Counted from the first letter of the stretch, positions 26,021 to 41,525 are shown. The stretch is DNA of 64,000 bases from Lucifuga dentata (GCA_014773175.1 VXCM01000825.1:158882-222881); one strand, 5' to 3'. Program-made: numbers and translations. The notes: generated from the letters alone by a model not told the origin.

Positions 26021-29000
26021 GAAGAGAGAATGGAAGGTACTTTAGGTGCCATGGGGCATATACTGCTTTATATTTTAAACCTACATCCCTGCTCTTGCAC
26101 GTGCACACACACTCACACACATACACTTAACACGCACACACACACATAGCTAAAGACATATCCTGTTGGAGTGTATTTTTAACCCTGACTGCCTGTGCAT
26201 TTGCAGAAGGGTTAAAGGCCTGAATGGTGAATCAAGTAAATAATTAAAAATAGCTGAAACTCTTTCAATGTAACCTCAAAATGAATGGGGGGTNGGGCAA
26301 CACCAAAGAGAGATGGACACACAGTGGCACATTAGAATTCAATATTTTGACTTTACTGTTATACAAGTATGAATAAAAAGTCAAGAGACAAGTAGGTCAT
26401 ATGGCAATGCCCATAGGACAGCATTCTCAAAGAAGCACAGTCAGAAACTTTTGCTGCATTTTTGTGATATGTTAAGTATGTTTAATACAATAACAAACAA
26501 AACATCAACAAAATACCAAACAATAACATTATCATCATTCTGTATTTTTAGGTTTGAGGGGAAACCTCCTACATCATGACCCAGAAAAATGGCATAATGT
26601 CTGGAGTTTGCCAGCCCAAAGAATATTCCGCTGATCTCAGAGGTGACTGCTCTCACTCCTTTGAAGCATTACTGTTTCTGCCCTCTTGTTATATGGGCTA
26701 TATTTCATGAATTCCCTGCTATGGATCAGCAGGCTCTGCATCCTTTTTCTCATAGAATTCTATATGAGGGTGTCCATAAGACATTTTGAGTGACATTGCT
26801 TCTGTCAAACGGCTGATTGAAGGAGACACAGAGAGAAATGCTGTGCTAATGAAATCATCTGACCCACATCCTTTAGTGCTATCCATTTCTCCAAAGACAC
26901 AGAAAGGGCATTTATACAGGTAAACCATGACTGGTCCCTGAAGTAAAAAAAAAAAAAGGTGGGGGGTTTTCAGAAAGAAGAGGAATATCCATTATTTACT
27001 ATACTGGGGTTGCTAGACACTTAGGAGGTAATGCGGTGCTTCAAGCATACAAAACATAGAGCCTCCTCTCTGCTGGCGAGGCCATTGTTGTGAGTTTTGA
27101 ACATGTCTGTTTCTATCCATACTGACAGATGAAAAAGAATATGTCTCCCTAAGGTTCAGAAGCACGGACAGTGATAGATAGACAGATAGATAGACAGACA
27201 GAGAGCGAGAGAGAAACGGAGAGAGTTTGCATGCTTCTGTCAGTCATATCTATGGGCACATTCAGTATTCTTGTCTGTGTATTTGTGTTCGTACACTGTG
27301 CATATGTGTGTGCGCGCGCGCGCGCGACTTTCTGTCTGCCTGTATCTGTATGTGTCCACATTCACCTAAATTCTAGAGTTCTTGCCACACTGCAACACAG
27401 GTACAGTTTGTATCTGTACATGTGTGCGTGCGTGTGCATGCATATTTCTGAGTGCACAGAATCTGTAGAAGTAGGATCTTCCAATTCTGATTGGCCTCGC
27501 TTGAGTCCCACTCCTTGCAGATCAGCAAACGCATCACATGCCTCCACAGTGGGAGCTGTGCAGTCTGCTGGGAGTAGTTAGCAGAAAGAGTGAAAGGCAC
27601 ACAAGTCCTCCACCCTGTTTCACACTTGGGGCAACACCCTGCTTTCTGCCTTTGTCAGTCTCCCAAGAGACACTTCAACATAAAATCTTTGTGGAGGAGG
27701 AGAGAACACCGCCTCCCCCCCCCCCCCNAAAAAAAAAAAAAAAAAAAAAAAAATCCAGGATTTTTATGCATAAATGCACATTGTGACATTGTGATAGAGA
27801 GCATGACAACTATCTGTGCCAGATCCAGATCTGGTGTGGGAAAATCTAGATTGACTGGCATGAAAGAATGTGAAAAATTAATACTTCTTTGAGTGCAGTG
27901 ACATCGAAGACATGTTATGGTGTAAGTTTTTAAAAAATAAAGATTTTTTTTAACCACTTGGTTTCATTTCCAGTATTTTGGCCATCCTTCCTATTAGTTA
28001 TGATAATATTCATAACAAATGTTCAGGAATGCAGGAGTACTGCTAGATATACAGTCATGTGTATCAGGTATCCTTCATCTAAACCACTTTTTTGAAATTT
28101 TATGCTAAAGTGGGCCTTAAATGTAAATTTCTATTATATTGCAGATTTACTCCCTTGTTAAAGTTTGACTAGTTGAGTGCACAAACAGTTCTGCAAAGCA
28201 GCGGTTGATCATAAATGATAGTTTGGGTATAATCACCTTGGTTTTCATTTCTGCCTGAGCTGGATTCACAGGATAAACTGGACTTGTTAAAAACAGTTTG
28301 ATTACGTTGCAGTACCTTGTGGCTCTGTCATAAAGCTTTGTGTTTAGTAGCATTGCTACATTCATGTAACTGCAATTAATTTGATGAATAAAATGCGATC
28401 ACAACCAAGAGAATAATAGTCAGAAATACACAAATAAATTAGAATAAGTTGTAATTTTTCCTTAACTTAGCAGGCATCAACCTTATTTTTGCTCCGTTTA
28501 AGACATCTTGTTTTTTTTTAAGCCATTTTTTTAACCTCTTCAGATATTTTGACAGTTTTGCTGTGTAGGAACAAAAATACTGGAACACACTGCATTTTTG
28601 GCTGCATCCTCAATCAGCGATGTCATAGCAGGTGTTGTTACATTGATTGCTGATGGAATACTTTGACATCTACCATCTTTGCATTTTAGCAAGAAGAGAG
28701 AGGAGTTGGGGTGGGGGTCACGTGTCAGGCATTTGCAAAATATGGTCAGAAGTTGAAAGCAAAAATCATTGATCTATATAATGAAGGACAGCTGAAAAGT
28801 ACCCTCTCTTGTAGCTGTTGTTTCTCATTTTTCTGTTTTCCTGAAATCCTGAATTTGAGGTCTTCTTTTCCATCAATTCAATTGCTGATTTCAGTGTAGC
28901 CATGCTTGAAAGGTTCAGTGCTGCTGTTTTGCATCCTGTGATTTGGTGCTGATTTACCTTACAAACACTCAGCACTGACAAACAGCACCTATCTGACTCA

Positions 29001-32000
29001 CTGTTCACTTAGTGATTATCAAAGGGTTTGACAAAACCAAGAGATATGAAGAAACATCAATAAGTCGAAGCATCCACACTGCATACACTCACATCCCGCA
29101 TCCTTATATATAGACCTTAAACTGCAGTGTCAGCAGAGTAGATGAGCAGGATGCAGAGAGAAGTAGATGTAGCTTTGACTCAGATCAGCTGCCACAGACA
29201 GACAGGCAGCATGTGCCCTTGAGGTGCTGTGAGCAGGCAGGATTGTGTGCCTCAGTTGTCTGATTTCACCTTCCTTCATCCTTCGGAGTTGGGCTGAGAT
29301 TGACCGTTGATGGCCAAGGGACCCAAACTGTTCTGTACTGTCAGCCAAACATCAGGAAAATTGTTGAGGCAGACAACCTGGGCAAAACATTACTTTTGTG
29401 CATTCTGAATACCCAGAGAAAATATGTAGGGTTGCAGATTTTGTTGCAAGGGATGTGTCCACGTTCAGGACATTTCAGAACTCAGAAGACACTTTCAGGA
29501 AACACTTTTGTTGTAGTCATGGGATCCTAAAATGACGTGTTACTCTATTTTTCTTGTCTCAAGCAGACAATGACACCATACATTGAAGATTTAGCCAAAC
29601 CAGTCAGACATCCTTGCTGTTGGTCTCAAATGACCCTAGCTGCTCTATACAGCCCTACACATTCATATTGGCCCCCAGAATACTTCCCATTCTTGTCAAC
29701 GAGCTGTATAGTTTCAGGGAAATGTAATACCATAATGTCTTTCTGGAGGAAGGGAGTGTCAGGTATGGTGAGAGTAATGGAGGAAGGGATGAAGGTGGAG
29801 GTAGCCCAGGTTAGGCTGGGTGTAAAGGGGATCCGATAAGGCGTTCCCTACAGTCTCCCAGTCTCCTGTATGAGAGAAGAATAAGCAGCTGTAACCCTGA
29901 GACACTCCCAGGCCTGTGTCCTCAGCTACAAAAACCTTCAGCAAGCATCTTATCGGGTTCTAAGGATATCATGTAAGACAATACATGTGAGAAGTGCAAG
30001 GGGAACAATGGGAGGAAAAGTGCAGCGTGATATGAGGGGGACTAATGTCAGCGTCTATTGTTGAGGCCTTTGTTGCCTTCAAGTACACTGGGAACTCACA
30101 GCTCACTAAACTCCTTTCATTCCATGATCTAGCTTTGAGATGTGATGAAACTCTACAACAAGTGGTGTCCTTCATGCATTAGCAATGACAAACTCTACAC
30201 AGGATTTGTAGGTGTTTGTTGTGTTGAAACTGTTACTAATATGTTGCAGTAAGATATCCACTTCTAAAAGGGGACATGATGTGAATTATTCTGAACAAAT
30301 TATTGAAAGTGTTATGTTTTAGAGGAAAGTATACAAAAAGTTGTATTTTGTTCAAGGATTGTTTTATTAATTGCTATTTCTCATTTTAGGTAAATGAATT
30401 CTCCTGATCAACATGAAAGCAGCCCATGTCTCATCAAATCTTCAAGATGTCCACTTTTTATTCTTTCTTCACTATAATCCATTTATGCATTTATGCCATT
30501 GATACTACTTTGAGCTGTAAATAATAAACTAGGCACCAGTTGTAATATTTCATTCATAATAATTTCCTTTTTTCCCTTTTTAAAAATTCAGAATACTTTC
30601 ATTAATAAGGTTACAAATCATGTTGAACATGTTGTAGTTATTATTTCATGTGATTGATTCTCAAACAAAAAAAAGTCTATTATTTTTGACAGCTAAATAA
30701 AAGCCTTTTTTTTTTTTTTTANTTTTTTTTTTTTTTACACTAAGTGATGTTTCATTGTAAGTTATTATTTATGGAAATCTTTTGCTCTACAGTATGTGTT
30801 TGCCACAACTGGGTCATGTGTTGTTATCAAAATACTGGCATGCTGATCAAAGGAGCATGTATCCTGCTCAAACTTGTACATCTGTCATAGTCATATTTTA
30901 TTTTGTTGCTTTTTCATGTATATTGTGGATGTCAGATTTATTTATTTGCTCATTTCCATGTCAAAATTTCATAAAGATTGTTTTCAGTCTGCAACAAGAA
31001 TGATCAAATGCAGTATCTATAGATCTGGTTCAATAGGAAAGAAGTCTAATTCTCCCTTTTCTATCATTCATTACGTTCCATTCATCTTTATATGTCTCCA
31101 TTTCCCTTCCTAATCATATTAATTTTCTCTATCTGTCCCTACTGAACATTCATTCTCACAATTTTTCCTCATGCTTAGCCCTCTTCATTTCCTTTACTAA
31201 CATTACTCTTCCCTCCAATCCTAAAACCCTCTCACAGTCCTTCCTCCCCCTCCCTCATGCACCCATTCTCTTGCTATTGCTCTCCCTCTCTTTTCCTCTC
31301 CTTGTCTTTCTTTTCCTCTCAGATGTCAGATCACAGTCTCGTCTTCCGCTTGCCCATCATCACATTTTTCACACAGCCCCATCCCTTAATTGGGCCTGTA
31401 TCATCATATCATATCATGGAAAATGCCTGATCACAGCATGAAATGAAAGATGGCCTCCACCTATCCCCTCTCAGAAACACGTACACTGACGATACACATA
31501 TATTCGCCCACACATGTGGATGTACGATCAGCCGTACACACAAACACACACGTCAGTGGTCACATAGGACAGAAATCCAAGGTGATGGCTGTGTCTGCGT
31601 ACATTTTTACACCTCATGTTTGCACAAAGTTGTCATTGTGATTGTTGCAGTGTGACAGGTGCGATGGTGTGTATTCCAACAGTGTTCAGTGATGTTTGTA
31701 TCAAGTGCTAGTGGCTTTTGTGAGGAGACAAAGGATGCCCTGGAGCCACCAATGTCACATCTACAGGTAACTAGCAAAATAAAAGAAACTTCAACAACAA
31801 GAGTCTCAGGTGTGCCAAAATAACTCAACATGTCTTGGCATCAATTTTACAGGTGTCTGGAACTGGATTTGAGGGATGCAGTACAAATCTTGTACATGTA
31901 ATCCAATCATTTCATGAGGTGGAAAATGGAAGATTCTGAACTCCAAAATAATATACTGTGACAATTAACAACATCATGATAATAGTGATGACATGGATAT

Positions 32001-32128
32001 TGTAGACTATGCTTATAATTGACAAAACACAATATACAGTAGCATGAATATTTTCCTTTGGGCCTTTTACAACTGTCACACGACTGTATGTTCACATAAT
32101 GTCTCAAAATGCTTACAAGCACACCTGG

Positions 32129-32129
<1 letters not shown>
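26021..32129. other. Gene desert, AT-rich
   Basis: No coding region. There is an alternating TG/CG run at 27,305-27,326, a GATA/GACA-like simple repeat near 27,171-27,210, a poly-C to poly-A gap at 27,714-27,753 and a poly-T gap at 30,709-30,737. From 31,090 to 31,330 the plus strand is strongly pyrimidine-rich. Confidence 0.6.
27305..27326. repeat. Alternating TG/CG tract
   Basis: A 22-base uninterrupted alternation of pyrimidine and purine, TG steps then CG steps, the classic composition for Z-DNA and unusual in this CpG-poor region. Confidence 0.9.

Positions 32130-32184
<55 letters not shown>
32130..32184. repeat. (AAT)n microsatellite
   Basis: Pure AAT trinucleotide run of about 18 units. 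Confidence 0.95.
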
Positions 32185-35100
32185 GAAAATCACACCAATC
32201 TATATAAATGTTAATGCTATGTGGGCAGTTGTAAAAGGTCAATGGCCATTTGCATTACATGTAAAATAGATGATTGGAACACAGAAAAATCACACAGAAA
32301 ATGCTAATTATTTGTTTTAGTAATAGAACGTAAATTAGCATTTGCTCTTACATTTTGTAGATGTATCCCAATTTATACATCACATGTAATATCATTTAGT
32401 TAAAGAAGTGCTTCACCCTTAAAATAGGAGGAGCTGAGTTGGCCTGAATGGATTACATGGATAGATTATACATGCATTATAAGCTCATTGTTAGTGAAGT
32501 TGGAGCCTGAGGCCTTTGTATTTGTGGTCAAACAATCGTTATTAACCTTTTTATTTTATTTTATTTTATTTTATTTTTAAATATACAGTATATGTACAAA
32601 GTGTCACTATGTGGGTCTTAAGTCTTGAAAAGTTCACAGTGCTGAAACATCAACAGTAAATGTTCCAGAGGTTATCGCTGTATGTGCACAAAATACTTTT
32701 ATTTTGAAAGGATGATCAGTTTCAAAGGATTTTATTCCTCACAGGAGTCGCTGAACTGTTTCTATCAATGTAATCTACACCACAGCAAACCTGCTGGAGC
32801 TCTGCTGTGAATATATGTAAATGTTACTGTACTGGATCACCAGGATTAGTGGCCTAGCTTCAGTATTATTGTCTGAATGAGGGCTGATTGATAAGATCTG
32901 AGCCCAATACATTGTAAAAGTCATTAAATCGCTTTGTTGTTTGGCGTGTCAGCTGCATTCATTTGATGTGCAACTTCCAGAGGTAACAACAGCTCTCTGA
33001 GTTGCACAAGATGAACTAACAATGTGCCTGCACACACACAGACTGAGGGGGCAAATCAGGGTAGTAGTAGTGGTAGGTGGCAGTGTGGATGCTGAACTAT
33101 TACTTAGCCACGTCAGGGATACTATGGCTAGTATCTCTGACTGTGGATTTCTGATTTGCCCCCCTCAGTCTTTTACCTCATCATCAAAAATGAAAAATGC
33201 TTTCGCTGGAATTACAGGGCTACAGGGATAAAATCGACCCAGCATTGTGTTGAAATTGGAAGGAGATAATGATGACAAAATATATAACTGCGATGTCTCT
33301 GAGTTACATCTTTCTATTCTAGGCTCAGAACTTATCAGTCAAACCTATTATTTTTCATAACAATGTGTTAATCCTTTGTTTCATTGCACTCCAAAGGTTC
33401 TTTCCCCAGATATTCTGTACACATTACATCTGGTCCTGTTCTTAGTGTTTTACTTATACAAGTACACATAACAGGTTTTGTATCTTGAATAATTAAAATT
33501 GTTTGAGAATACAGTGCAGGTACTGTATAAATTCTAATTCTTTAATTAGCCATTTAAAGGACCATACCAACCATTTTGCATGTTTGAACCTAATATATTC
33601 AATTTTCATACATGTTACGTTACTGACGACTATTTCCCAAAAGGATAAAACCATATTTCAGCTTTCCTGACATTTTGCAAAATCTCTTAATCTTTCAAAA
33701 TCAAATATTCAAGCAATACACCCACCTTAAAAATGGACGTTTTGCCTGCTAATAGTTACGCAGCCTTATGAAGTCATGGTCGTTTAAATTTTTCAGTAAA
33801 TGCGGGCTTTCTTTTGGGACTATATTCCCTGTTGGAGACATACATTCACTACTCCATGCTTTTTATTGTGCTTAAATGCTAAAATTATGTAACTTCGAAA
33901 AAAAAAACCCTGAATACACGTCTTGTTCACAGTGATGGATTACCTATAACAACCTTTCAAGTATCAACAAGTTGATTTTAATAGCGTACCAGAATGGACT
34001 GAAACCAGTGGCGGTCTGGAAGGTAGGAAAAACATTTTTTATATTCACCGTTCCAGTAGTATGGTTTGGGAAAGGATTGTCAGTAACATTACGTATATGA
34101 AAATTGAATATATTAAGCTCAAACATGTAAAATTGATGGCATGGTCTTTTAAATAGAATGTTCACCACAGATGAAAGAGTATTATGCAAAATGGTAGATG
34201 AATGTCTATGAAAATCCAGATTCAAACAAATGAAGACAGTTTCCAGTTGAGCAGGTTTTCCTGGAATCATAATGCAGCTGTCTCCAACTTTCAGCACAAC
34301 TGAACTGAGCTAAGAGCATTTGGGACCTACAAAGCTCTCAGATGACTTTACATGACACTTACTTAGGATTGATCTCCTGTAAGCAGTAAAAAAAAATAAA
34401 ATAAAATAACTGCAAGAATTGCTACAGAAACAGAGATTAAAAAAAAAAAAAAGTAGATATATTTTACATTAAGGTGTTTTTGGCCTGGCAACATGACCTT
34501 GGTAGCTGTTGGCAAGAAAAAGTGAAGAATAAAACTTCTAAACTCCATTATGTGTTGGAACTTTTTCCTTTGTCTCTCTCTCTCTCTCCTCTTTTTTCCA
34601 CTAGACGGCACAGTATTTCACTTTTATCTACAGATAGCAGGACTTTGTGTTATCTTATTTTGTTTGGGAGAAGATTCACAAGTACTATCCACCCAAAGAC
34701 GACAAGATACCGAACTCTAAATCTGGAAACTTCACAGTGAGAAAAATGAGGTCTTACTGAAACTACCTTGGTGTGTGTTTAACTTTGGTTATTCCCTCAG
34801 AAGATTTAGAAAGCACAGAGGCACAGAGGCTGTGTTAGATTGCAGTAATACACAATAAGGATGTCAGAGGTGTGTCAATTTTAAACAGTAGTCAGTTTAA
34901 GATCAGTACTAAAACCAAATACTAACATTGCAAGAACCTGAGTTTCACTGGGTTAAGATTTTCAAAGATTGTAGGACTGTATGAATAGCGAAGGCTTTTA
35001 GATTAAAATCAGCCATGAATAAATGAGTTTGATAGTTTGTTCATTCATCTTTTATTCTGTAGATGTTCCCTGCATCTCAGTGGATCATGGAACAGCTATT

Positions 35101-38100
35101 ACAGCCCTGTAGTGTGTGTGTGTGAGTGTGTGAGTGTATGTCTATTTGTGTTTGGCAAATGTTGGTGATGTTCTCTTCTTTTCTGATACGCTATCTCACA
35201 CATCGTAGCATGCTGAGAATGCCTTGTTGGAGCTGGACAAGAAGAAACGACGTTGCCTGTAAAATGTTGTGTCGGTGTGTTTCTTTGTGAGTACTGTATA
35301 TGTGCACGTGTGTGAATGTGTGTGTGTACCATTCCCTTTGCTTCCAGTCGAGAGTGATTGATTCTGAAGTATAGAATCTTGACAGGGTGTTCAGCTATCC
35401 CAGGAGGCAGGAGACCACAGGGCTGAAACAGACGAATGGGCTTCGCTCTGTTTTCTCTCTCTCTCTCTCTCTCTTGCTCTCTTTCTCTCTCTTCTCCCAC
35501 CTCTGCCCTCTTTCATTCCCTACATCCATCCTTCTTTCCTTCTTTCAATCTACACCCCCTTTCCTACCTGCTATTTCTACCTCTCTCTGATGGGTTTATT
35601 GATATGTACCGTAACGTTGATATTTATTGCTGTCTAAAATGAGGTGCCATCTTTCCAGTGGTGGGTGTGGATTCCTTATGTAGGTTAATAAGAGACAGCT
35701 GAGGCATGGTGATTTGCTTTGAAGGAATTCATAGCTGCTGTAGTGTTCACCACAGAGATATAACCTGTGTCAAACTCTCATCCATAGGAAGAAAAAAAAA
35801 AAAAAAAAAAAACACCAGTGATGTGAAATGGAAAGGTCTCAGGGAACATCACAGCTTTTCAATATTACTTAAATAAAATAGCTTGTTCACACTCCCCACA
35901 ATCTCTGCACTTACCTGTCATTTACTGTTGACAGCTGTGTGTGTATTTACAGTATAGGTACTGTAAATGTGGACGTGAATATAGAATATAAAGAGGTTCC
36001 ATCTCACGTGCAGTAACAAATGAATCCATATGTGCTCATTCTGCATGTTTATTCTAATAATATACTTGCCAAAAGAGAAAGAAAAGACTATAATAAACAT
36101 AATTTTCTGGACCTATATGTGTATATGCCAAAACCATGCATGCTACTAAATTAGCATGATCTCAGCTACACATTAGTGGTTGTTGCATGTTTGTAATCGT
36201 AATTGTTACTGTAGAGTAATGTGTCTCTAATGTGCCTTTTGTCCAAGCATACATTGTAGTGTGTCAGATTTGGATCTTTATTTGTATCCAGACCAAAATG
36301 CACCTGTTGATAGTCTATCATGCAACACATATGCCTGATTTTTTCATGAGATTAACTAATTATGTTTGAAGAAATTGACAAAACTTGAAAACAATGATGT
36401 TACAAAATCATTTTAAAACTTCCTGGATCAGCTCCTGGATGCTGATCCAACCCAAAAACCTATTAACAAACAAACAAACAAACAAACAGACCAAAATATC
36501 AAATTCAGCTTATGCTTATCTAGTCATTATGGCATCAAAATACAAATTTATTGTTTTTTAAATGAATTACACTCTCAAACGAGAGCATGATATTATATAT
36601 CATATTATTCATTGAAGGACAGCACCCATAGATAACAAAAAGGCTAATTTTGTTTTCTGTCCCTGGACAGATAAAAGGCTCCCTGAAAATGAAAAAAAAA
36701 AAAAAAANAAAAAAAAAAAAAAAAATTACAGATTTAAAAAAAAAAATCTCTTAATTTTTCTTTCATTTTCAAAGCTATTCATTCCTTTCATTCAATTGCA
36801 AAAAATAAATAAATAAATAAAGATAACTCTGTCTTTATAAAACTGTAAAATTCATCCATTATTATTGTGCGTTTCCATAATATCAACCAAACGGATTGGG
36901 TTGAAATTTAAAACATCTAAATAAATTAACAAAACACAACTAATGTACAATTTTTTTGAGTGATATTATCTTGAATGCACTATATAAATATGCCTGTAAA
37001 ATATATAAAAACTGAGTATATACATTTTTGCAAATGAACTCTTCAAATACAAAGCATCCATAAAATAAACATATTAAATACAAATTATGAAAAAAAAATA
37101 GTGGTGAAAATCCATCATCAATCAAACTTAAAACTAAACATGAAATCAACGCCCAGCAGAGCCCTATTAGATCCACCTAAATTCAGCCGTGCAAACTTCA
37201 AATTTGAATTCCTGAATTGTACTGTGAAGTGTCTTCAACCTGCAGGTTGTCACAGGGACTAAGGGTAACAAAACACAGGCGGTGTTCCTCTCTGCTCCAC
37301 TATTACTGATGTCATGTCACCCACTCCCGGGGCTCTGGCTTTGTTTTCCCATCATACTTGCACTGCCTGCTGGTTGGTTTAAACAACCAGAATTCTTCTT
37401 CAGCCTTTCAATTATACCATGCCCTGCAGCAGCACCCTGCCCGACTCCACATACACGGAGGCGACAGCTAAGAGAAGAGCAGGATTTGAATTTTGGTGTT
37501 TAATGGGTGTATTGGCATATGTGCTCATTTGTATTGTCATTGGTTGGCTTTAATTCCTTATGACTACATAAATAGATACATAGATATACACAGATACAAA
37601 GAATATTAGGTACTATTTGGATTGGCATCCCTGCATAGGTTAAGTCTTGAAGACTTAGGTCAGCCAGGTTTTTTTGTGGTCAGCTCCAGACCACAAAAGA
37701 TTTGACTTGGAGTCTTTAAAATGAGAATACATTTTTTTCAGTGCTATTATAAGTGAACTTTAAGTAAAGCTGCAAATGACACGAGGAAAGGTTTCAGATT
37801 TTTCTGTGGTCTACTAGGACTTAATTTTTTACTTCCCCAAAATATAAAAACATCAGTCTTTGCACTCTTACTTGCTATTAGCACATTACTGCTATTGCTG
37901 TCTTGTCAGTCTGTCTCTCCAAATCACCGTCTCTGAGTCTCATGGCAGCTAGACATGGGTCAAGTTCTCCTTATGAAAGGGTGAAATCGCGACTGAAACC
38001 CTGCAACCACAAAAGCTGGCCGTCTAGACGTGGCCCCACAGTCCTGACCCCAGTTTTAGACCCTGTGCCCCAAGGGGCCAATACGATCATTGTTTCCATG

Positions 38101-41100
38101 TTGATAAATTCTATTTTCTGTCATACTAGCTCTACAACAAACACCATTACATCCAAACTTCCCAAGGATGCCCTTAAACTTGGACTACAGGCATGCACAT
38201 AACAGTCTGACTTGTAGCTGCATTTTACAGACATAAAATCAAACAACTTTCAGGGGATAATTAAACATGTGGACAGTTAAACACATTACATAGTGAATGT
38301 TGCTCAAGCAAAGTGCTGATTTCAAGCATACAAACAATATGGAGAAATTTGACATAATAATATATATGTTGAAAAAAAAAAAAAAAAANTGAAAAAAAAA
38401 AAAAAACATTATATGTGTTTAAAATAATTCCCCATTTCATTATATGTGTATTTGTCTTGGTTTGGCTGACAAGAATATATTTGGTGTTGCTGACTTTGTG
38501 TAGGTGGTTCCCATGGACACGTCTCGATTTTGGATTTGGGGTGCAGTCTGGTGAATTATCATCTAGTCACACAGCATAAATTAACATCCAGCCTTAGACA
38601 AAGTACACAAGAACAGGCCACTTCTATTCAATGGCTCACAAGGGAGCACGGTCTGCTAGCCTGAGACTCGTCATAGTGTCTGTGTTAACACACAGGCTGC
38701 TCATGGCTAGGTGTTATGCTAATCAGTTAGTGTTTGCACATATGTCTGTCCTGTGCCAAGATATACAGCATTTCTCCAATGCTTTGTGTTGCCAACGAGC
38801 CAGCGCTGCTTATCTGAGTTTAAAAAGACAGAACAAAATGTTTTCAGCGACAGAAAAACTGAGAAGAAAAAGGAACAAGGGAAAAAGGAAGGGGGGGGGG
38901 ACAAAGTAGACATTTTAGATATGACATCTGATTGCAAATATAGTTACATACTGTACAGCATGAAAATATTGTAGTATAGCATGAAAATATTGCAAGTCAG
39001 TCAATACTTAGAGCATTTGTCCCTTTCAAAATTTGTAGAATTAGCTTGTAGTCGTATACTTATGGTCCTTTCTGTGTTGGCTGGGAGACTCTCAGAATCG
39101 CCTCTGCAAGAAAAATAAATCCAATCCATATACATATGTATTTAAAAAAAAATATTTCCTTCAATATTTTACTTGTCAAGGACACTGCTCAGTGATCAAT
39201 GGAAACTGAACATTCAACTATAAATGAGTCAGAATAAGCTTTGAAGATCAATTTTTGTCCATTGGCTGGATGTTAAAAAAAAAAAAAANGTTAAAAAAAA
39301 AAAAAAGACTCATAAATTAGATGCTGAATGAATGAACTAATATGGATGAATGATTTGGTTCCTCATTACACTTTGTTATTTATCTTTGTGAAATGTATAA
39401 TGTGACCCAATTATCCCTAATTCATGGCTTCCCCAAACCCATTGCTAGGTAATACGTGGGAAACATGTTTATTTCCTGTTCTTTGTCCTCCATTTTCTGC
39501 CACACTTCTTGGCTGTACCCAGAGCTAAAATGTACACACTCATTCTTGCTTGCATTATATTGTTCCTAGAGTCTCCTCGCCCTGCCTGCTCCATCTTTTG
39601 CTTCCCCACAGAGAGCCATGAAGTGTCTGAGTCATCCTCGATTACAGTAGTATTTATAGACAGTAGAGTCAGGACCTGGGCCCTTTGTATGTGTGTGTAT
39701 GGGTGGGTGGGTTTCCAATTCACACTGCCCAAATCTCGGGCCTAGAGTCAGATGACTCACCTTAGCTACACCAGGAGAGCTGATGTCACCTGCCCTGAGA
39801 CAGAGATTTACTGCTCACAGTGACCTCACTCCAATCCCTGTTAGATGAAAACTGCCACAGATTGTCCGTCATGTTGTAGCTAACCACAAAAGACACTGCC
39901 TCATTTTGTTGTATTCTGTGCACAGGTCACAGTATATGTGGAAATTTTAGATTTCAGAAGCTCGGAGTGTAACTGTACATTTCTTTCTGCCTCTCTCTCT
40001 TTCCCTCATTCTCTCTCTCTTTCACCTGCACCCTCTTTCCTAATAAGTGCACTTATTATGTGCACTTGAGTGTGTGTCTCCACATTAACACATGGATGAA
40101 TACTCTTTCATGTTCACGATTGGAGAAAAGACAGAAGACCAGCTCACACCAGCACACAAACACACATACAAACATACACATGCACAAAAAGCGCTGAGGC
40201 TTTCGTGTTGTTGATGTTTGAACATTTCAGTTGAGAAGACTATAAGACCTGCAGCTGCCTGTCTGGTCTGGCTGAATAGAGGGGCCTTCTTTTTGGGCGG
40301 GAAGGCAAGAAGGCGTTGAATGCTTTCCTGATGAGAGATGAAGCATATTGAAAACTTTATTAAATTACCCTGATTAACAATTTAGCCACGATCAGGGTAG
40401 CCATGGGGGTGCTCTACAGGGAGGCCCAGGGACTATTCATCCCCACAGCGCCGGGGTCGAAAGGTGCCTCAAGTTCACAGGCTCAGGCCCTTTGTTATGC
40501 TAACACTCTATACCAAATCAGCTGCCTGCTTCAGGACCAGACATTAGCACTTCCCTGAGAACTTTCAGAGAGTCATCATTCCACTGTTCATCTTAACCCC
40601 CCCCNCACACACACACACACACACTCACACACACACTCACACACACACAAACATGTGCACAGACACTCCATTTTCCATGTTATTTTTGAGGTTTGAAAGT
40701 GCAAAGAGTGTGACAGTGTGAGGTATTAGGCCTGTGTCTCTTTCACCATTTAAAAATGAATAGGAAATGTTCACAATGCACATATATGAGCGCGCGCACA
40801 CACACACACATACACAAACACACATATGATAAATCACTATTTCAAACAGACTTTTGTCGATAGCTTACTGTCATTACAGCTAATTTGACTCGGTTGTATA
40901 TTATATTCATTACTTTACAAATTCACCTAGGATATCTAAAATGAGAATGAGACCCAAAGACCTAAGATTTAAATATTATTACTTATGTTATGATTTTTAT
41001 TTATTATTTTTGTGTAAGAAACACTGTCTTAAATAAACATATACAATTTTTATACAATTTTACAATATAATATAAATGCTATATTAGTTATTTTTTCCTT

Positions 41101-41525
41101 TTCAGTCTTTCTTTCTCAAGAGAGCAATGATCAATATACTTTCACAGATGAGTTGATAAGACAACATGTATTAGAGGTCAAGAGTCAAATGCTGGTCAAA
41201 CACCCTTGACCCAAGGTCAAAGTCTTTAGTGTGAAAAATGTCATCAGTGCAAAAATCACATCTGTGTCATAGCTTGACTCAGTCATGAAAATAATTGATT
41301 TATTTGAAGAAAATTTTACAAGTACTGAGTTTAAATAAGACTTTAAAAATATTTTATTACAAAATTTAACATACAAATAATTAGACGTCACATGTGCATT
41401 TTATTAACGCCAAAACATTTTGAAACCCTTTAATATTTAAAATATGTATGTATGTTTTAAAGATATTCTGATTAAAAATTATGTTTAAAATGTATTATAG
41501 TTGTAGGTGTAATGTATATGTGTTG

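Noticed and set aside
37660..37710. Inverted repeat TTTTGTGGTC/GACCACAAAA
   Set aside because: A 10-bp stem in AT-rich DNA; within chance expectation for 64 kb and not linked to any other signal.
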